64,000 bases of DNA from Paeniglutamicibacter antarcticus (GTDB taxonomy: Bacteria; Actinomycetota; Actinomycetes; Actinomycetales; Micrococcaceae). Within the stretch, counting starts at the first letter, position 1, and each line of letters opens with the position of its first letter. The stretch is from contig NZ_CZJT01000081.1 of the NCBI RefSeq assembly GCF_900010755.1, forward strand, positions 124,001-188,000, in the 5' to 3' direction. The notes below the pieces were generated by a model that saw only the letters and a list, made by a program, of their open reading frames with translations, was not told where the DNA came from and searched no databases. Of this stretch, positions 36,201-43,499 are shown piece after piece. Made by a program: the position numbers and the translations under genes.

Positions 36201-37060
36201 CAGCGTCCGAGCTGGAAGTGGATTGCGAAGTTCCGTGGATCACTTTCCAGGCTCTTGCGGTACAGGGAGATGGCCTGTGGGAACTGGCGCTTCTGCTGGT
36301 AGAAGTGTCCTGGGCCAAGGACTTTTCGATCCGGGTTCTGGAGCTCGACTGCTTTGAGCAGCTTTGCTTCCGCGGCTTCGTGACGGCCCAGGTTTTCAAG
36401 GGCCCGGCCTTCCCAGAACAGGGACGTGGCATCGGCCTTGGCCGAAGCGTTAAAAGGCTCCAGAATTTCGAGCGCCAACTCGTGTTCGGCGGTTGCGTCG
36501 TAGATGTCGATCAGCGACGAGATCCACGGCCGGTCATCCGGGAAGAACTGAACTGCACTTTCCAATGCTTGCTTGACCACCGGCTGTTGGTTGGTCTTGC
36601 GTGCAAGTTGAATCATGAGGGTGTGGTACCGCTTGGTTTCCGGTTCCATGTTCAATGCGTCGCGCAGGGTATTCATGGCCCCTGCCGTGTCATTTAGCTT
36701 TCCCAAGGTCTGCGCAACGCGGTAGGTTGCCGAGGTTTGGAGTGGCCGCATCTCAACGACGTGCTCGAAGGAAGCCAGCGCCCCCGGAAGATCGCCCAGC
36801 TTTTGCTGTACGAGCCCTAGCTTGTACCACCAGTGCGGCACCGAGGGTTTGGCGGCAATAGCGTGAAGTAGGTGTACTTGGGCACCTTCGAGATCCCCGA
36901 GCTTTTCATATGAGTTGGCAACGCGGTAGTGGACCTCGGCTTTGTTGGCCTCGGGCGCGCCCTTCAACGTTGAAAGGAAGACCCGCAAGGCAACTGGCTT
37001 CAATTTGGCCTTGTCCAGGACTCGTGCAGCCAACAACTTCATTTGCCAAACAGAGTACAT
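33260..37060 (-). CDS. TPR / CDP-glycerol glycerophosphotransferase / glycosyltransferase fusion
   Basis: This 1266-residue protein has three parts. Residues about 35-470 are TPR-like helical repeats (for example YRVANSYEKLGDLEGA and WYKLGLVQQKLGDLPGA). Residues about 485-860 are a TagF-type glycerophosphotransferase domain with YLNTWHGVPLKTLG (catalytic His expected here), NHTGK, YAPTWRGD, FRGHTM and LVTDYSSIFFDF. Residues about 870-1266 are a GT-B glycosyltransferase with VARLSPEKDHQKLL, GDGSIRGTL and YEGQGLAVLESLVLG. The ATG at 37060 has AGAGG 5 bases upstream; a start at 37099 is possible. It follows tagD on the same strand. I infer that it both builds and glycosylates a glycerol-phosphate polymer; the TPR part may hold the protein to partners. 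Confidence 0.9.
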   Translation of the reverse strand: MYSVWQMKLLAARVLDKAKLKPVALRVFLSTLKGAPEANKAEVHYRVANSYEKLGDLEGAQVHLLHAIAAKPSVPHWWYKLGLVQQKLGDLPGALASFEHVVEMRPLQTSATYRVAQTLGKLNDTAGAMNTLRDALNMEPETKRYHTLMIQLARKTNQQPVVKQALESAVQFFPDDRPWISSLIDIYDATAEHELALEILEPFNASAKADATSLFWEGRALENLGRHEAAEAKLLKAVELQNPDRKVLGPGHFYQQKRQFPQAISLYRKSLESDPRNFAIHFQLGRCLEAEYEWAEAEAAYQYAVESATPEAAWLGRLGIVRERQGKSAEAAGAYRDAIALDEAVDGPWSYRYIKNRSEANDLGELPAALLASTEATVQALTKNLKGAGKSTETADSVFRAFEKHAEAGLKYLAVHDYSQAATEFEAAVNRSSSHWRSLYLAWTLALLKSGQTRQATETYLRSRLVQGSSALETRGLLKARESQQRIYYSEFVEDLPIDEAGILYESGAGITVACNPLAICRELLEREEYTNFRHYWAVGKDEAVPDYLRSNPNVYFIRRNSDLYLKVLASAKYLINNNTFPPFFSRRPEQKYLNTWHGVPLKTLGVDIKNGQMDHRNAARNLLHTTHLLLPNNHTGKVLLERYDIQGLFGGKTAHLGYPRIDNVVAPRPETSASIRQRLGLTGEARVLLYAPTWRGDLKTASLDEAKILADLEQLESTGYKVLFRGHTMVEKILAESVLKQSLVPADIDTNDLLAVVDVLVTDYSSIFFDFIPTGKPIFYYAYDLPEYKRDRGMYFELEDMPGQVCTDIESLVAGVSGLTSWELGARSDYHAAMETFCPNEDGKATGRAIDFLFHDLHADSVEPVKNPRINALFYQGSFIPNGITSAFSNLMANLDLNKVRPVLMVLPGAVFSRPEREENLRALSDKTQMLGLIGGQLGTLEERLVIADFNAELGLRSELKKAVYVSAYEREYKRLFGSAHFDSAISFEGFQRHCSALISVAPEPRFGRSIMLHSAMKNERDTRFRHLAAIFSLYPRFDHLISVSESVNEVNREDIMAETDMPADRFVVAENILELGSIRTRGLEPIEEEAAAWMAAADYCFINVARLSPEKDHQKLLRALASARAASGKDLRLVLVGDGSIRGTLEELCLDLGIAEAVLFTGLLSNPYPYVKAADCFAFSSNYEGQGLAVLESLVLGTPVVSTDVVGPRSILEGGFGALVENSVEGLSAGLLTQALERPVYREFDADAYNAEALRKFNKIVFGL

Positions 37061-37198
37061 TCGAACCTCTCGTGTCCCATGCCGACGATTCGCCAACATG
37101 GAATGATTCCTTGGCCCTAGACGCTGGCCAGGGGGTGGTGGTAAAAATCAAACTCCTGGCCGGGAAATCCCCACCAGGCTTCAAAAGGGTAAGGAGAT

Positions 37199-37660
37199 CT
37201 AGCTCAGTTCCTTGACGATCTGGCTCAGGCTATCCAGGGTGTCTTTGAGCTTTGCCACATGGCGTTCGTCGAAAGCGCTAAGCACGCGCTTCAATTCGGT
37301 GGTCGAGATCCCGGAGGTACGTGGCAGGTAGATGACTTCAACCTTGTCACCCAGGTCGTCAAACTTGCCCTTCCAGTCTTCTCCAATGCCAAAAACATCA
37401 ACATCGTATTTGGCGATATCCAAGCGCTTCTGGGCCCAGTTCTCTTCCGGGATGGCTTCATCAACGTACTGGATAGCGCGAACGATTTCGATGCGCTGTT
37501 CAAAGGGAACGATCGGCTTCTTTCCCTTGATGGCGTTGAACTCATCAGTTGAGACGCCAACAATCAAGCGATCACCGTTTTCCTTCAAGCGCTTGAGGAT
37601 GTTCAAGTGCCCTACGTGGAAAAGGTCGAAGGTTCCATAGGTAAGAACAGTCTTTGCCAT
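37199..37660 (-). CDS. tagD: Glycerol-3-phosphate cytidylyltransferase
   Basis: TagD makes CDP-glycerol from CTP and glycerol 3-phosphate, the donor for glycerol-type teichoic acid. The 153-residue protein has the nucleotidyltransferase HxGH motif as HVGH at 15-18 and the signature RTSGISTT at 114-121; DWKGKFDD near 95-102 is also family-like. The C-terminal 30 residues form a short helix. The ATG at 37660 was chosen because GGAG lies 9 bases upstream and gives the family start MAKTVLTYGTFD; ATG at 37675 is possible. Glycerol 3-phosphate would come from GpsA (53689-54720). It stands directly upstream of the trimodular gene. Confidence 0.95.
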   Translation of the reverse strand: MAKTVLTYGTFDLFHVGHLNILKRLKENGDRLIVGVSTDEFNAIKGKKPIVPFEQRIEIVRAIQYVDEAIPEENWAQKRLDIAKYDVDVFGIGEDWKGKFDDLGDKVEVIYLPRTSGISTTELKRVLSAFDERHVAKLKDTLDSLSQIVKELS

Positions 37661-37719
37661 GTTGATGTACTCCATTGGATCGAGTCGGTGCGCGAATTGA
37701 ATGCGCCGATTTTCAAAAG

Positions 37720-38610
37720 TCAGATCACTGGCGGACGGCCAGCAAGTAGCATTCGCAGATGCGTCTTCCATCTAAGTTTAGGGCGAGGGCTCTGATACCA
37801 CGGGCTTTCCTGCCACCCGGCGAGCCAACCACTGAGATACTGTTTGACCGCTCCGGGTTCCCTGCGCAAGCGCATGCACTCCAGAAGGCCCCAACTTGAA
37901 ACGTATAGCCAGCTGAAGGGCCACCGAAGGTTCCTGCGGGCCAACCACACCCTGTTTCGGGCGTTGAGCCTGTAGAACTCGATGTGCCGGCGTGGGTCAA
38001 CCACCGGATGGCCAATACGCATATCTCCCGCGTACCAAACGTGGTGCCCGGTGTCCCAGACACGCCAGGCAAGCTCAATTCCTTCGTGGGCGTACCAGAA
38101 TCCCCCGGCCCATCCCCCGGTCTGGTCAAAGATCTTCCGTGGCATCACCAGGCAGGTCTCGCCGACGTGGAAGACACGGCTCGATTCGAATGCAGTGCGC
38201 TTATTGAGCCGGGGAATCCAACGCGTCGGATCATCGTTGCGTTCCGGGTCGGTGATCCGGGGTTGCAAGAGGCCCATCTTGGGATGCTTGATGAACCTGC
38301 CAATGGCTTCTTCAAGGAAATTCTCATCAAGGAACCATGAATCATCATCGAGAAAACACAGGTACTGCCCGGTGACGAGCGGAACACCTGCGTTACGCCC
38401 TGCAGGGATCCCCAAGTTATCTTCAAGGTAGTGGCCGTGCACACCCTCCGGCAGACCGGTGGGATCCCAGCCATTGCCCACGACCACCACGTCGAGAGAG
38501 ATGTTTCGTTGCCGAAGCAGCGAATCAAGGGCACGGGACAGTTCATCTGGCCTGTTGCCCATGGTCAGCACCACAACACCAATAGTTGGATTCTTGGGGG
38601 AACCGGTCAC
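37720..38610 (-). CDS. Family 2 glycosyltransferase
   Basis: The 296-residue protein is a GT-A, GT2 enzyme: VVVLTMGNRPDELSRAL at the start, NLGIPAGRNAG, the metal-binding FLDDDSWFLDE and a later YAHEGIELAWRVWD segment that likely holds the catalytic base. The HPVVDPRRH segment is typical of rhamnosyltransferase-like members. There is no membrane segment. It starts with GTG 7 bases after the stop of the CDP-alcohol phosphotransferase gene and ends 59 bases before tagD, so it belongs to the operon read from 42174. The sugar it moves is unknown. Confidence 0.87.
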   Translation of the reverse strand: MTGSPKNPTIGVVVLTMGNRPDELSRALDSLLRQRNISLDVVVVGNGWDPTGLPEGVHGHYLEDNLGIPAGRNAGVPLVTGQYLCFLDDDSWFLDENFLEEAIGRFIKHPKMGLLQPRITDPERNDDPTRWIPRLNKRTAFESSRVFHVGETCLVMPRKIFDQTGGWAGGFWYAHEGIELAWRVWDTGHHVWYAGDMRIGHPVVDPRRHIEFYRLNARNRVWLARRNLRWPFSWLYVSSWGLLECMRLRREPGAVKQYLSGWLAGWQESPWYQSPRPKLRWKTHLRMLLAGRPPVI

Positions 38611-38617
38611 GCCTCAA

Positions 38618-39442
38618 TCACCGCAACCGGGACGAAGCCATGGTCGCAACAAAGTGACCTATGTTCACCAAGAAGACCGCTGGAAGCAAAATCCAGATCA
38701 TCCATTTTTCGGCGATACCCGGGATCCCCACAATCATCGACACAATCGACATCAGCAAGATCACAAGGCTCAGTTCCACCGCATGCAGCATCTTGTGGAA
38801 CGGAAGGAATCGAGCCGCCGATCGCAATTTACCAACGAGGCTCGTGGATGAAACGGCGCGGGCATCTACCGTATCAGGCAGTTTTCCCAAGCCGGCCATG
38901 CCACGGGCTGCATGAACCATCAGACTTTGGGACCTGTTCAGGACCAGCAGCACGGAGAGCACGGCGGCGATAAACAGGGTGGGCCAAGCCTGCGAAGCAT
39001 CGGCACCCTGGGTCTGCAGTTCCCGGAACACACGGTAACCGAGGGCGATTGGAATCAGTGCCTCAGTGGTGTGGTGTCCCACCATGTCGATGAAGATACC
39101 GCGTGGTGACTGGGTGCCACGCCAGCGCGCCACTTCCCCGTCACTGCAATCGAAGTAGAGTTGCACCTGCGATAAGACCACGGCAAGCAATGGACCCCAG
39201 ATTCCCGGGATCAACAGTGCAACCGACATCAGCCATCCCGCAAGGATCATCAACCCGGTGACACCGTTGGCGCTGATCCTGGTACGAATCAACACTGCGG
39301 TGAGGTAGATCGAGATATGCCTCAGGTACAGCTCCGCAGTCCAGTGCTCTGCGTTGCGCCGGGCACGCACCTCGGGAGGCTGGCAAACAGCGCGCAGCTG
39401 ATCCAAGGTCGGGTTCGTAGGACGCGAGTCAGCGGCGCTCAT
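38618..39442 (-). CDS. CDP-alcohol phosphotransferase family membrane protein
   Basis: Family members move a phosphoalcohol from a CDP donor to an alcohol, usually in phospholipid synthesis. The 274-residue protein has about six membrane segments and the motif D98-x2-D101-G-x2-A-R106-x8-G115-x3-D119-x3-H123. The usual last residue is Asp, thought to be the base; here it is His, a change I recall from some actinobacterial relatives. It sits between two GT2 genes inside the wall polymer operon rather than with lipid genes, so it may use CDP-glycerol or another CDP-alcohol to build or start a wall polymer. Its start overlaps the stop of the upstream GT2 gene (ATGA). Confidence 0.85.
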   Translation of the reverse strand: MSAADSRPTNPTLDQLRAVCQPPEVRARRNAEHWTAELYLRHISIYLTAVLIRTRISANGVTGLMILAGWLMSVALLIPGIWGPLLAVVLSQVQLYFDCSDGEVARWRGTQSPRGIFIDMVGHHTTEALIPIALGYRVFRELQTQGADASQAWPTLFIAAVLSVLLVLNRSQSLMVHAARGMAGLGKLPDTVDARAVSSTSLVGKLRSAARFLPFHKMLHAVELSLVILLMSIVSMIVGIPGIAEKWMIWILLPAVFLVNIGHFVATMASSRLR

Positions 39443-40485
39443 GAACGGACCCGGCCCTTATCCAAGGTTCCCTTGGCCCCACGCAGGCGGCCCTTGACAA
39501 AGCCAACGGCCCACGGGAAATGGATGGTTGGGAAAACAGGCAACATCAGTAATTTCTCCTGCCAAGTGCCAGCTTTGGCGCGTGCCGTGGCATAGCAAAC
39601 CATGCCTGCATAAGCCACGGGAGCCAGCTTCAAGACGTTCAAGGCAACTGTGCCTACGGTATTGAGTTGCTCACCGAGGACGGGTTCGAGAATCCATGAG
39701 AGAACACCCAAGGAAGTTCCCAACACCATGAGTGGCGGCAGGTCATGACGAATGGATTTACCATCCGGATAACGACGCGCAAGCTCGCCGCGCCAGACAC
39801 CCGATGCATATGACTGGGCAGCTAAATCACTGAAGGTATCGCGGGGGAAGTAGGTGGTACTCAGTTCCGGGTCAAACCAGACCTTGTGCCCAGCTTGACG
39901 GATCCGAAGGCACAATTCCCAATCTTGGGCACGCCACAGCGACTCGTCGTAATAGCCAACTTCATCAAAAACTTCACGCCGGAAGATGCCCAAATATGCT
40001 GACTCTGCTGGTCCCTCTGGTGCACCGCTATGGTAGGCAGCTCCACCAAGACCCCATGGTGAGTGATACGCAGCCGCGATGGAACGCTGCAACGGGCTCT
40101 TGCCTTGAGCATTCATCAGTCCCCCCACATCGTGGGCGCCTACGCGAAACAACGTTTCGACTCCGCGGCATGTATAGCCAGGAGCCAACTGACTGTGTGC
40201 ATCGACACGGATAACTACCGGATTGGAGGAAGCCTTGATGGCCAGATTCAACCCGATCGGGGTACGGCCCTGGGGATTGTGGACAATCTTTACACGTGGG
40301 TCTTCAGCCGCGATCTTTTCGGCAACTTCAACGGTACCGTCAATGCATGGACCCAAGGCAAGAACAATTTCCTTGGGTCCTTCGTACGATTGGTTCAGGA
40401 TGCTCGAAACCGATTCACGAAGGTAATCCTCCTCGTTAAGCACCGGCATCACATACGAAACCCCCGGGGTGGGAGAAGAATTCAC
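39439..40485 (-). CDS. Family 2 glycosyltransferase
   Basis: The 348-residue protein has a GT2 domain (about 8-240): VSYVMPVLNEEDYL, then RTPIGLNLAI, the metal-binding RVDAHSQL (DAH in place of DxD), ESAYLGIFRREVFD and the acidic WRAQDWELCLRIRQ segment. Two hydrophobic stretches near residues 255-310 suggest membrane attachment. It resembles succinoglycan-type glycosyltransferases. The GTG at 40485 overlaps the stop of the ABC ATPase gene (GTGA) and was preferred to an ATG at 40575 that lies inside that gene. It is followed by the CDP-alcohol phosphotransferase gene with a four-base overlap. Confidence 0.88.
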   Translation of the reverse strand: MNSSPTPGVSYVMPVLNEEDYLRESVSSILNQSYEGPKEIVLALGPCIDGTVEVAEKIAAEDPRVKIVHNPQGRTPIGLNLAIKASSNPVVIRVDAHSQLAPGYTCRGVETLFRVGAHDVGGLMNAQGKSPLQRSIAAAYHSPWGLGGAAYHSGAPEGPAESAYLGIFRREVFDEVGYYDESLWRAQDWELCLRIRQAGHKVWFDPELSTTYFPRDTFSDLAAQSYASGVWRGELARRYPDGKSIRHDLPPLMVLGTSLGVLSWILEPVLGEQLNTVGTVALNVLKLAPVAYAGMVCYATARAKAGTWQEKLLMLPVFPTIHFPWAVGFVKGRLRGAKGTLDKGRVRS

Positions 40486-41345
40486 TTCTTGGAGGCCTTG
40501 TACGCATCGATGACAGTCTTTGCTTCGCCATCCATCACAAGGACACCCTTGTTGAGCCAGATCACGCGGTTGCACGTGTCCAAGATCGAGTTCATTGAGT
40601 GCGAAACATGGAAAATGGTTCCCGCGTTTTCACGGATCTCACGGATCTTCGCTTCACTGCGTTTGCGGAAGCGTGCGTCACCCACAGCCAAGGCTTCATC
40701 GACAATGAGGATGTCATGCTGCTTTGACGCGGCAATGGCAAATTTCAAGCGCGCTGACATGCCAGAACTGTAGGTTCGCATGGGCAGGTCGATGAATTCT
40801 TCAAGCTCAGAGAATTTGATGATGTCTTTGCGCATCTCTTCAACTTCTTGGCGAGAGTAGCCCAGGGCCAAGCCGCCCAGGGTGATGTTCTTATCGCCAG
40901 AGAGATCGGCAATCAGCGCGGCACCCACGCCAAGCATGTTCGGTCGCGAAGCCGCGTACACGGAGCCTTCGGCAGGCGGCGTGAGCCCGGTGATGGCGCG
41001 CATCAACGTCGACTTGCCGGAACCATTGGATCCGACGACACCGATTGATTCATTGGAATAGGCGACAAACGAGACGCCCTTGACCGCGTGAACCTCACGA
41101 ATACCTCGTACTGATGGTGCTAGCAGTCGCTTCGCACCTGCAGCCCCCAATGACTTGCCACTTGAATACACCTGGTACTTGACATGGAGATTATCCACAA
41201 TCACAGCGGGTTTGCGCGACTCGTCAATCTTAAGTTGAACGACTTGTTGGACTCCGGTAGCCGTTTCATCAAAGACCGGCTTGGGTTCGAACGGATGATG
41301 GAGTTTGGGGTTTATTAGATCGTCGAAGCTAGTTAACTCGACCAT
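40482..41345 (-). CDS. tagH: Teichoic acid/polysaccharide ABC exporter ATPase (TagH type)
   Basis: TagH-type ATPases drive export of lipid-linked wall polymers through the TagG permease. The 287-residue protein has Walker A GSNGSGKST at 105-113, the signature YSSGMSARL near 192-200, Walker B ILIVDEALAVGDA near 212-224 and the switch His in FHVSHS. The 50 N-terminal residues before the ABC core are hydrophilic and variable. There is no long C-terminal domain like that of Bacillus TagH. The gene overlaps the permease gene by 17 bases and the next GT2 gene by four. Confidence 0.92.
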   Translation of the reverse strand: MVELTSFDDLINPKLHHPFEPKPVFDETATGVQQVVQLKIDESRKPAVIVDNLHVKYQVYSSGKSLGAAGAKRLLAPSVRGIREVHAVKGVSFVAYSNESIGVVGSNGSGKSTLMRAITGLTPPAEGSVYAASRPNMLGVGAALIADLSGDKNITLGGLALGYSRQEVEEMRKDIIKFSELEEFIDLPMRTYSSGMSARLKFAIAASKQHDILIVDEALAVGDARFRKRSEAKIREIRENAGTIFHVSHSMNSILDTCNRVIWLNKGVLVMDGEAKTVIDAYKASKK

Positions 41346-42174
41346 AGCGCTCCTCAGCAGCCCAGAAGAAGATTACTCCAGTTACAAATAGCACGACTGC
41401 CCAGACCGAAATGACGATCCACGCTGTTGGGGAATACACGGCAGTCTGCATGATTGAGCCTCGCGCAATCTGCAGGGTCTGGTAAATCGGGTGGAAGTCG
41501 AACACTGGCGCAAACCCCGGAAAAGCATTGGTAATACGTTCGGTGCCAAAAAGGACGCCGGAGGTGAAAAACAGAATGCGGGTGATAATCGGCAGAATCT
41601 GGGTGAAGTCCCGTACGTGAACCGTAAGTCTGGCACAAATCAGTGCGATGCCGATGTTGAAAAGGGTATAGATGGCCAACAATGGGAAAATCATCAGCCA
41701 CGACAGCTTGGGTGGCGTGCCCAGGATCATGCAGAAGACAAACATGACGCCCACCATCGGCATCAGCGCCAAGAACTGCTGAAGCACCGCTGAAAAAGGA
41801 AGCGTGATGCGAGGGAAGGCCAAGGACTGAACCAACGATGCATTTCCCGTAATTGCTTTGGCACCTTGACTTGCGGAGCCACTGAAGAATTCAAAGAGGA
41901 AGACACCAATGACCACATACACCGGAAAATCTGCTGGTTTACTGGTTTGCAGTACGCCAAAGATAAACCCGTACATGATTGCGTTCATTGTCGGCTGGAT
42001 AACTACCCAGAGCATGCCCAGTCGATTGCGCTGGTTACCCGACTGTAGGCGGGCGCGTGCCAGCTCAAAGGCGAAATCTCGACGGGCCCAAGCCTGCCTG
42101 AGATAGCTCCCCAGACTCGGGCGCGCACCAACCCTGTGCAGGTTGTACTCCGCCGCGTATTCGGCAGCTGTCAT
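41329..42174 (-). CDS. tagG: Teichoic acid/polysaccharide ABC exporter permease (TagG type)
   Basis: This is the membrane half of the exporter paired with the following ATPase. The 281-residue protein is of the ABC-2 type, with a cytoplasmic N-terminus (about 45 residues), the segment SGNQRNRLGMLWVVIQP that precedes the first membrane helix in TagG/Wzm proteins, and six membrane segments. The ATG at 42174 was chosen because GAGGT lies 9 bases upstream; an in-frame ATG at 42297 would add 41 residues of odd sequence. It leads the six-gene run permease, ATPase, GT2, CDP-alcohol phosphotransferase, GT2, tagD. Confidence 0.92.
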   Translation of the reverse strand: MTAAEYAAEYNLHRVGARPSLGSYLRQAWARRDFAFELARARLQSGNQRNRLGMLWVVIQPTMNAIMYGFIFGVLQTSKPADFPVYVVIGVFLFEFFSGSASQGAKAITGNASLVQSLAFPRITLPFSAVLQQFLALMPMVGVMFVFCMILGTPPKLSWLMIFPLLAIYTLFNIGIALICARLTVHVRDFTQILPIITRILFFTSGVLFGTERITNAFPGFAPVFDFHPIYQTLQIARGSIMQTAVYSPTAWIVISVWAVVLFVTGVIFFWAAEERYGRVN

Positions 42175-42307
42175 GTTTTCGTTACCTCGTTGCTTACGGT
42201 TATCTCGCCTGCTGTCGCCGGCGAACCTATTGAAGTCTAGTAGATTCGCGGGCTGATCACGGATTGCGCCCAGCAAAACAGCGCAACTGTGATCCACGCA
42301 TCACTAC

Positions 42308-43363
42308 TTAATGGGTGAAAGTTGTGTTCGCCACGTACTCGCTGAAAGTATCTGTTCGCAGGGCATTCCCAATATCGGCGATTGCTTGTTCATCACGAAG
42401 GATAATCGACTGGCCATCCGCGGAAGTCCCGGTTCCAGCAGTAGGAAGTGTAAACATTTCAACGTTGGAGGATCGAAGGTTTTTCATCTGAAGTCCCAGA
42501 CCGGCAGCTGTTGCCGAGTCGAATCCATCATCAAATGACAGGTACGGCGAAACCTTGTCAATCACTTCAAAAATCGTGGCGGGGTTGGTAAGTGTGTCTT
42601 TGGAAAGCATCTCAGTCACCACTGCCTTGATGAACTTCTGCTGGTTACGAACACGCTGGTAATCACCGTCTATAAATGGCTTGCGCTCCCTGACAAATCG
42701 AAGCGCTTGATTGCCCTTCAGATTTAGCTCACCTACAGGGTAGTGATACTTCTTGTTGTCCGTTGACCAGAACTCAATGTCGTTATGAACCTTTACACCG
42801 CCAAGGGCTGTTGACAATTCCTTGAAGCCGTCAAAATCGATCATCGCCACATGGTCGATTTTGGTATCAAACATACCTTCAATCGTCTGCACCGTCAGCG
42901 GCACACCACCCAAGGCCATTGCGGCGTTGATCTTGTGCTTGCCCTGACCCGGGATATCGGTCCAAAGGTCCCGCATGATCGACATAACGTAGACGCCTTG
43001 GCGATCTGCCGGAATGTGCATCAACATCATCGAGTCGGACCGTTGATCGGTTCCACCCCCGCTGAGCATGTCACTGGTTTGGGACCCTTCGGCGCCGTGA
43101 TCAACGCCAAGTAGCAGGAAGTTCAATGATCCGTCATTAGGGCTTTTGACCGGGCGAAGGCTTTCATCGGGGAACGCAGATGCGATGGTCTGGGTCTTCT
43201 TGTCAAAGTTATTTGCCAGACTCAGCAAATATCCGCCAGCACTAAGTACCGCAATGAGCACCACCGCGATAGCAGCCATCAGGACAACGAACCCTGTACG
43301 CGTCTTGCGCGGCATGAGCCGCCGCGGCGCGTAGGCATCTTCAAAATCAATGTTCTTAGTCAA
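42308..43363 (-). CDS. LytR-CpsA-Psr family wall polymer ligase
   Basis: LCP proteins move teichoic acid or other glycopolymers from lipid carrier to peptidoglycan outside the membrane. The 351-residue protein has a short basic cytoplasmic N-terminus, one membrane segment (about 23-47) and the LCP domain with RSDSMMLMHI, SIMRDLWTDIPG, KINAAMALGG and RFVRERKPFIDGDYQRVRNQQ, which together hold the Arg and Asp residues that bind pyrophosphate. It resembles the second LCP protein at 50820-51866 along most of its length. It lies between the exporter operon and galU, so it probably handles the polymer exported by TagGH. Confidence 0.94.
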   Translation of the reverse strand: MTKNIDFEDAYAPRRLMPRKTRTGFVVLMAAIAVVLIAVLSAGGYLLSLANNFDKKTQTIASAFPDESLRPVKSPNDGSLNFLLLGVDHGAEGSQTSDMLSGGGTDQRSDSMMLMHIPADRQGVYVMSIMRDLWTDIPGQGKHKINAAMALGGVPLTVQTIEGMFDTKIDHVAMIDFDGFKELSTALGGVKVHNDIEFWSTDNKKYHYPVGELNLKGNQALRFVRERKPFIDGDYQRVRNQQKFIKAVVTEMLSKDTLTNPATIFEVIDKVSPYLSFDDGFDSATAAGLGLQMKNLRSSNVEMFTLPTAGTGTSADGQSIILRDEQAIADIGNALRTDTFSEYVANTTFTH

Positions 43364-43451
43364 TCAACGTCTCCAGTTGGACGGGGCGAGAAGCCCAGGT
43401 GGACGCGAGACTACGTCTAATCGGCAACTTTCGCTCAAACAAATTAAGGCT

Positions 43452-43479
43452 ACCCAGCTCTCCTGTGAGAGAGCTGGGT
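43452..43479 (-). terminator. Terminator after galU
   Basis: A perfect 11-bp stem (ACCCAGCTCTC with GAGAGCTGGGT) has a 6-base loop and lies 21 bases after the galU stop. The flanking GGCT and AGCC can extend it with one mismatch; the minus strand continues TTAATTTG. Confidence 0.8.
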
Positions 43480-43499
43480 TAGCCCTGAATCTTATTTGC

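Noticed and set aside
37126-37161. Inverted repeat GGCCAGG/CCTGGCC after tagD
   Set aside because: The arms are only 7 bp with a 22-base loop and no T-run; tagD and the trimodular gene are more likely one transcript.
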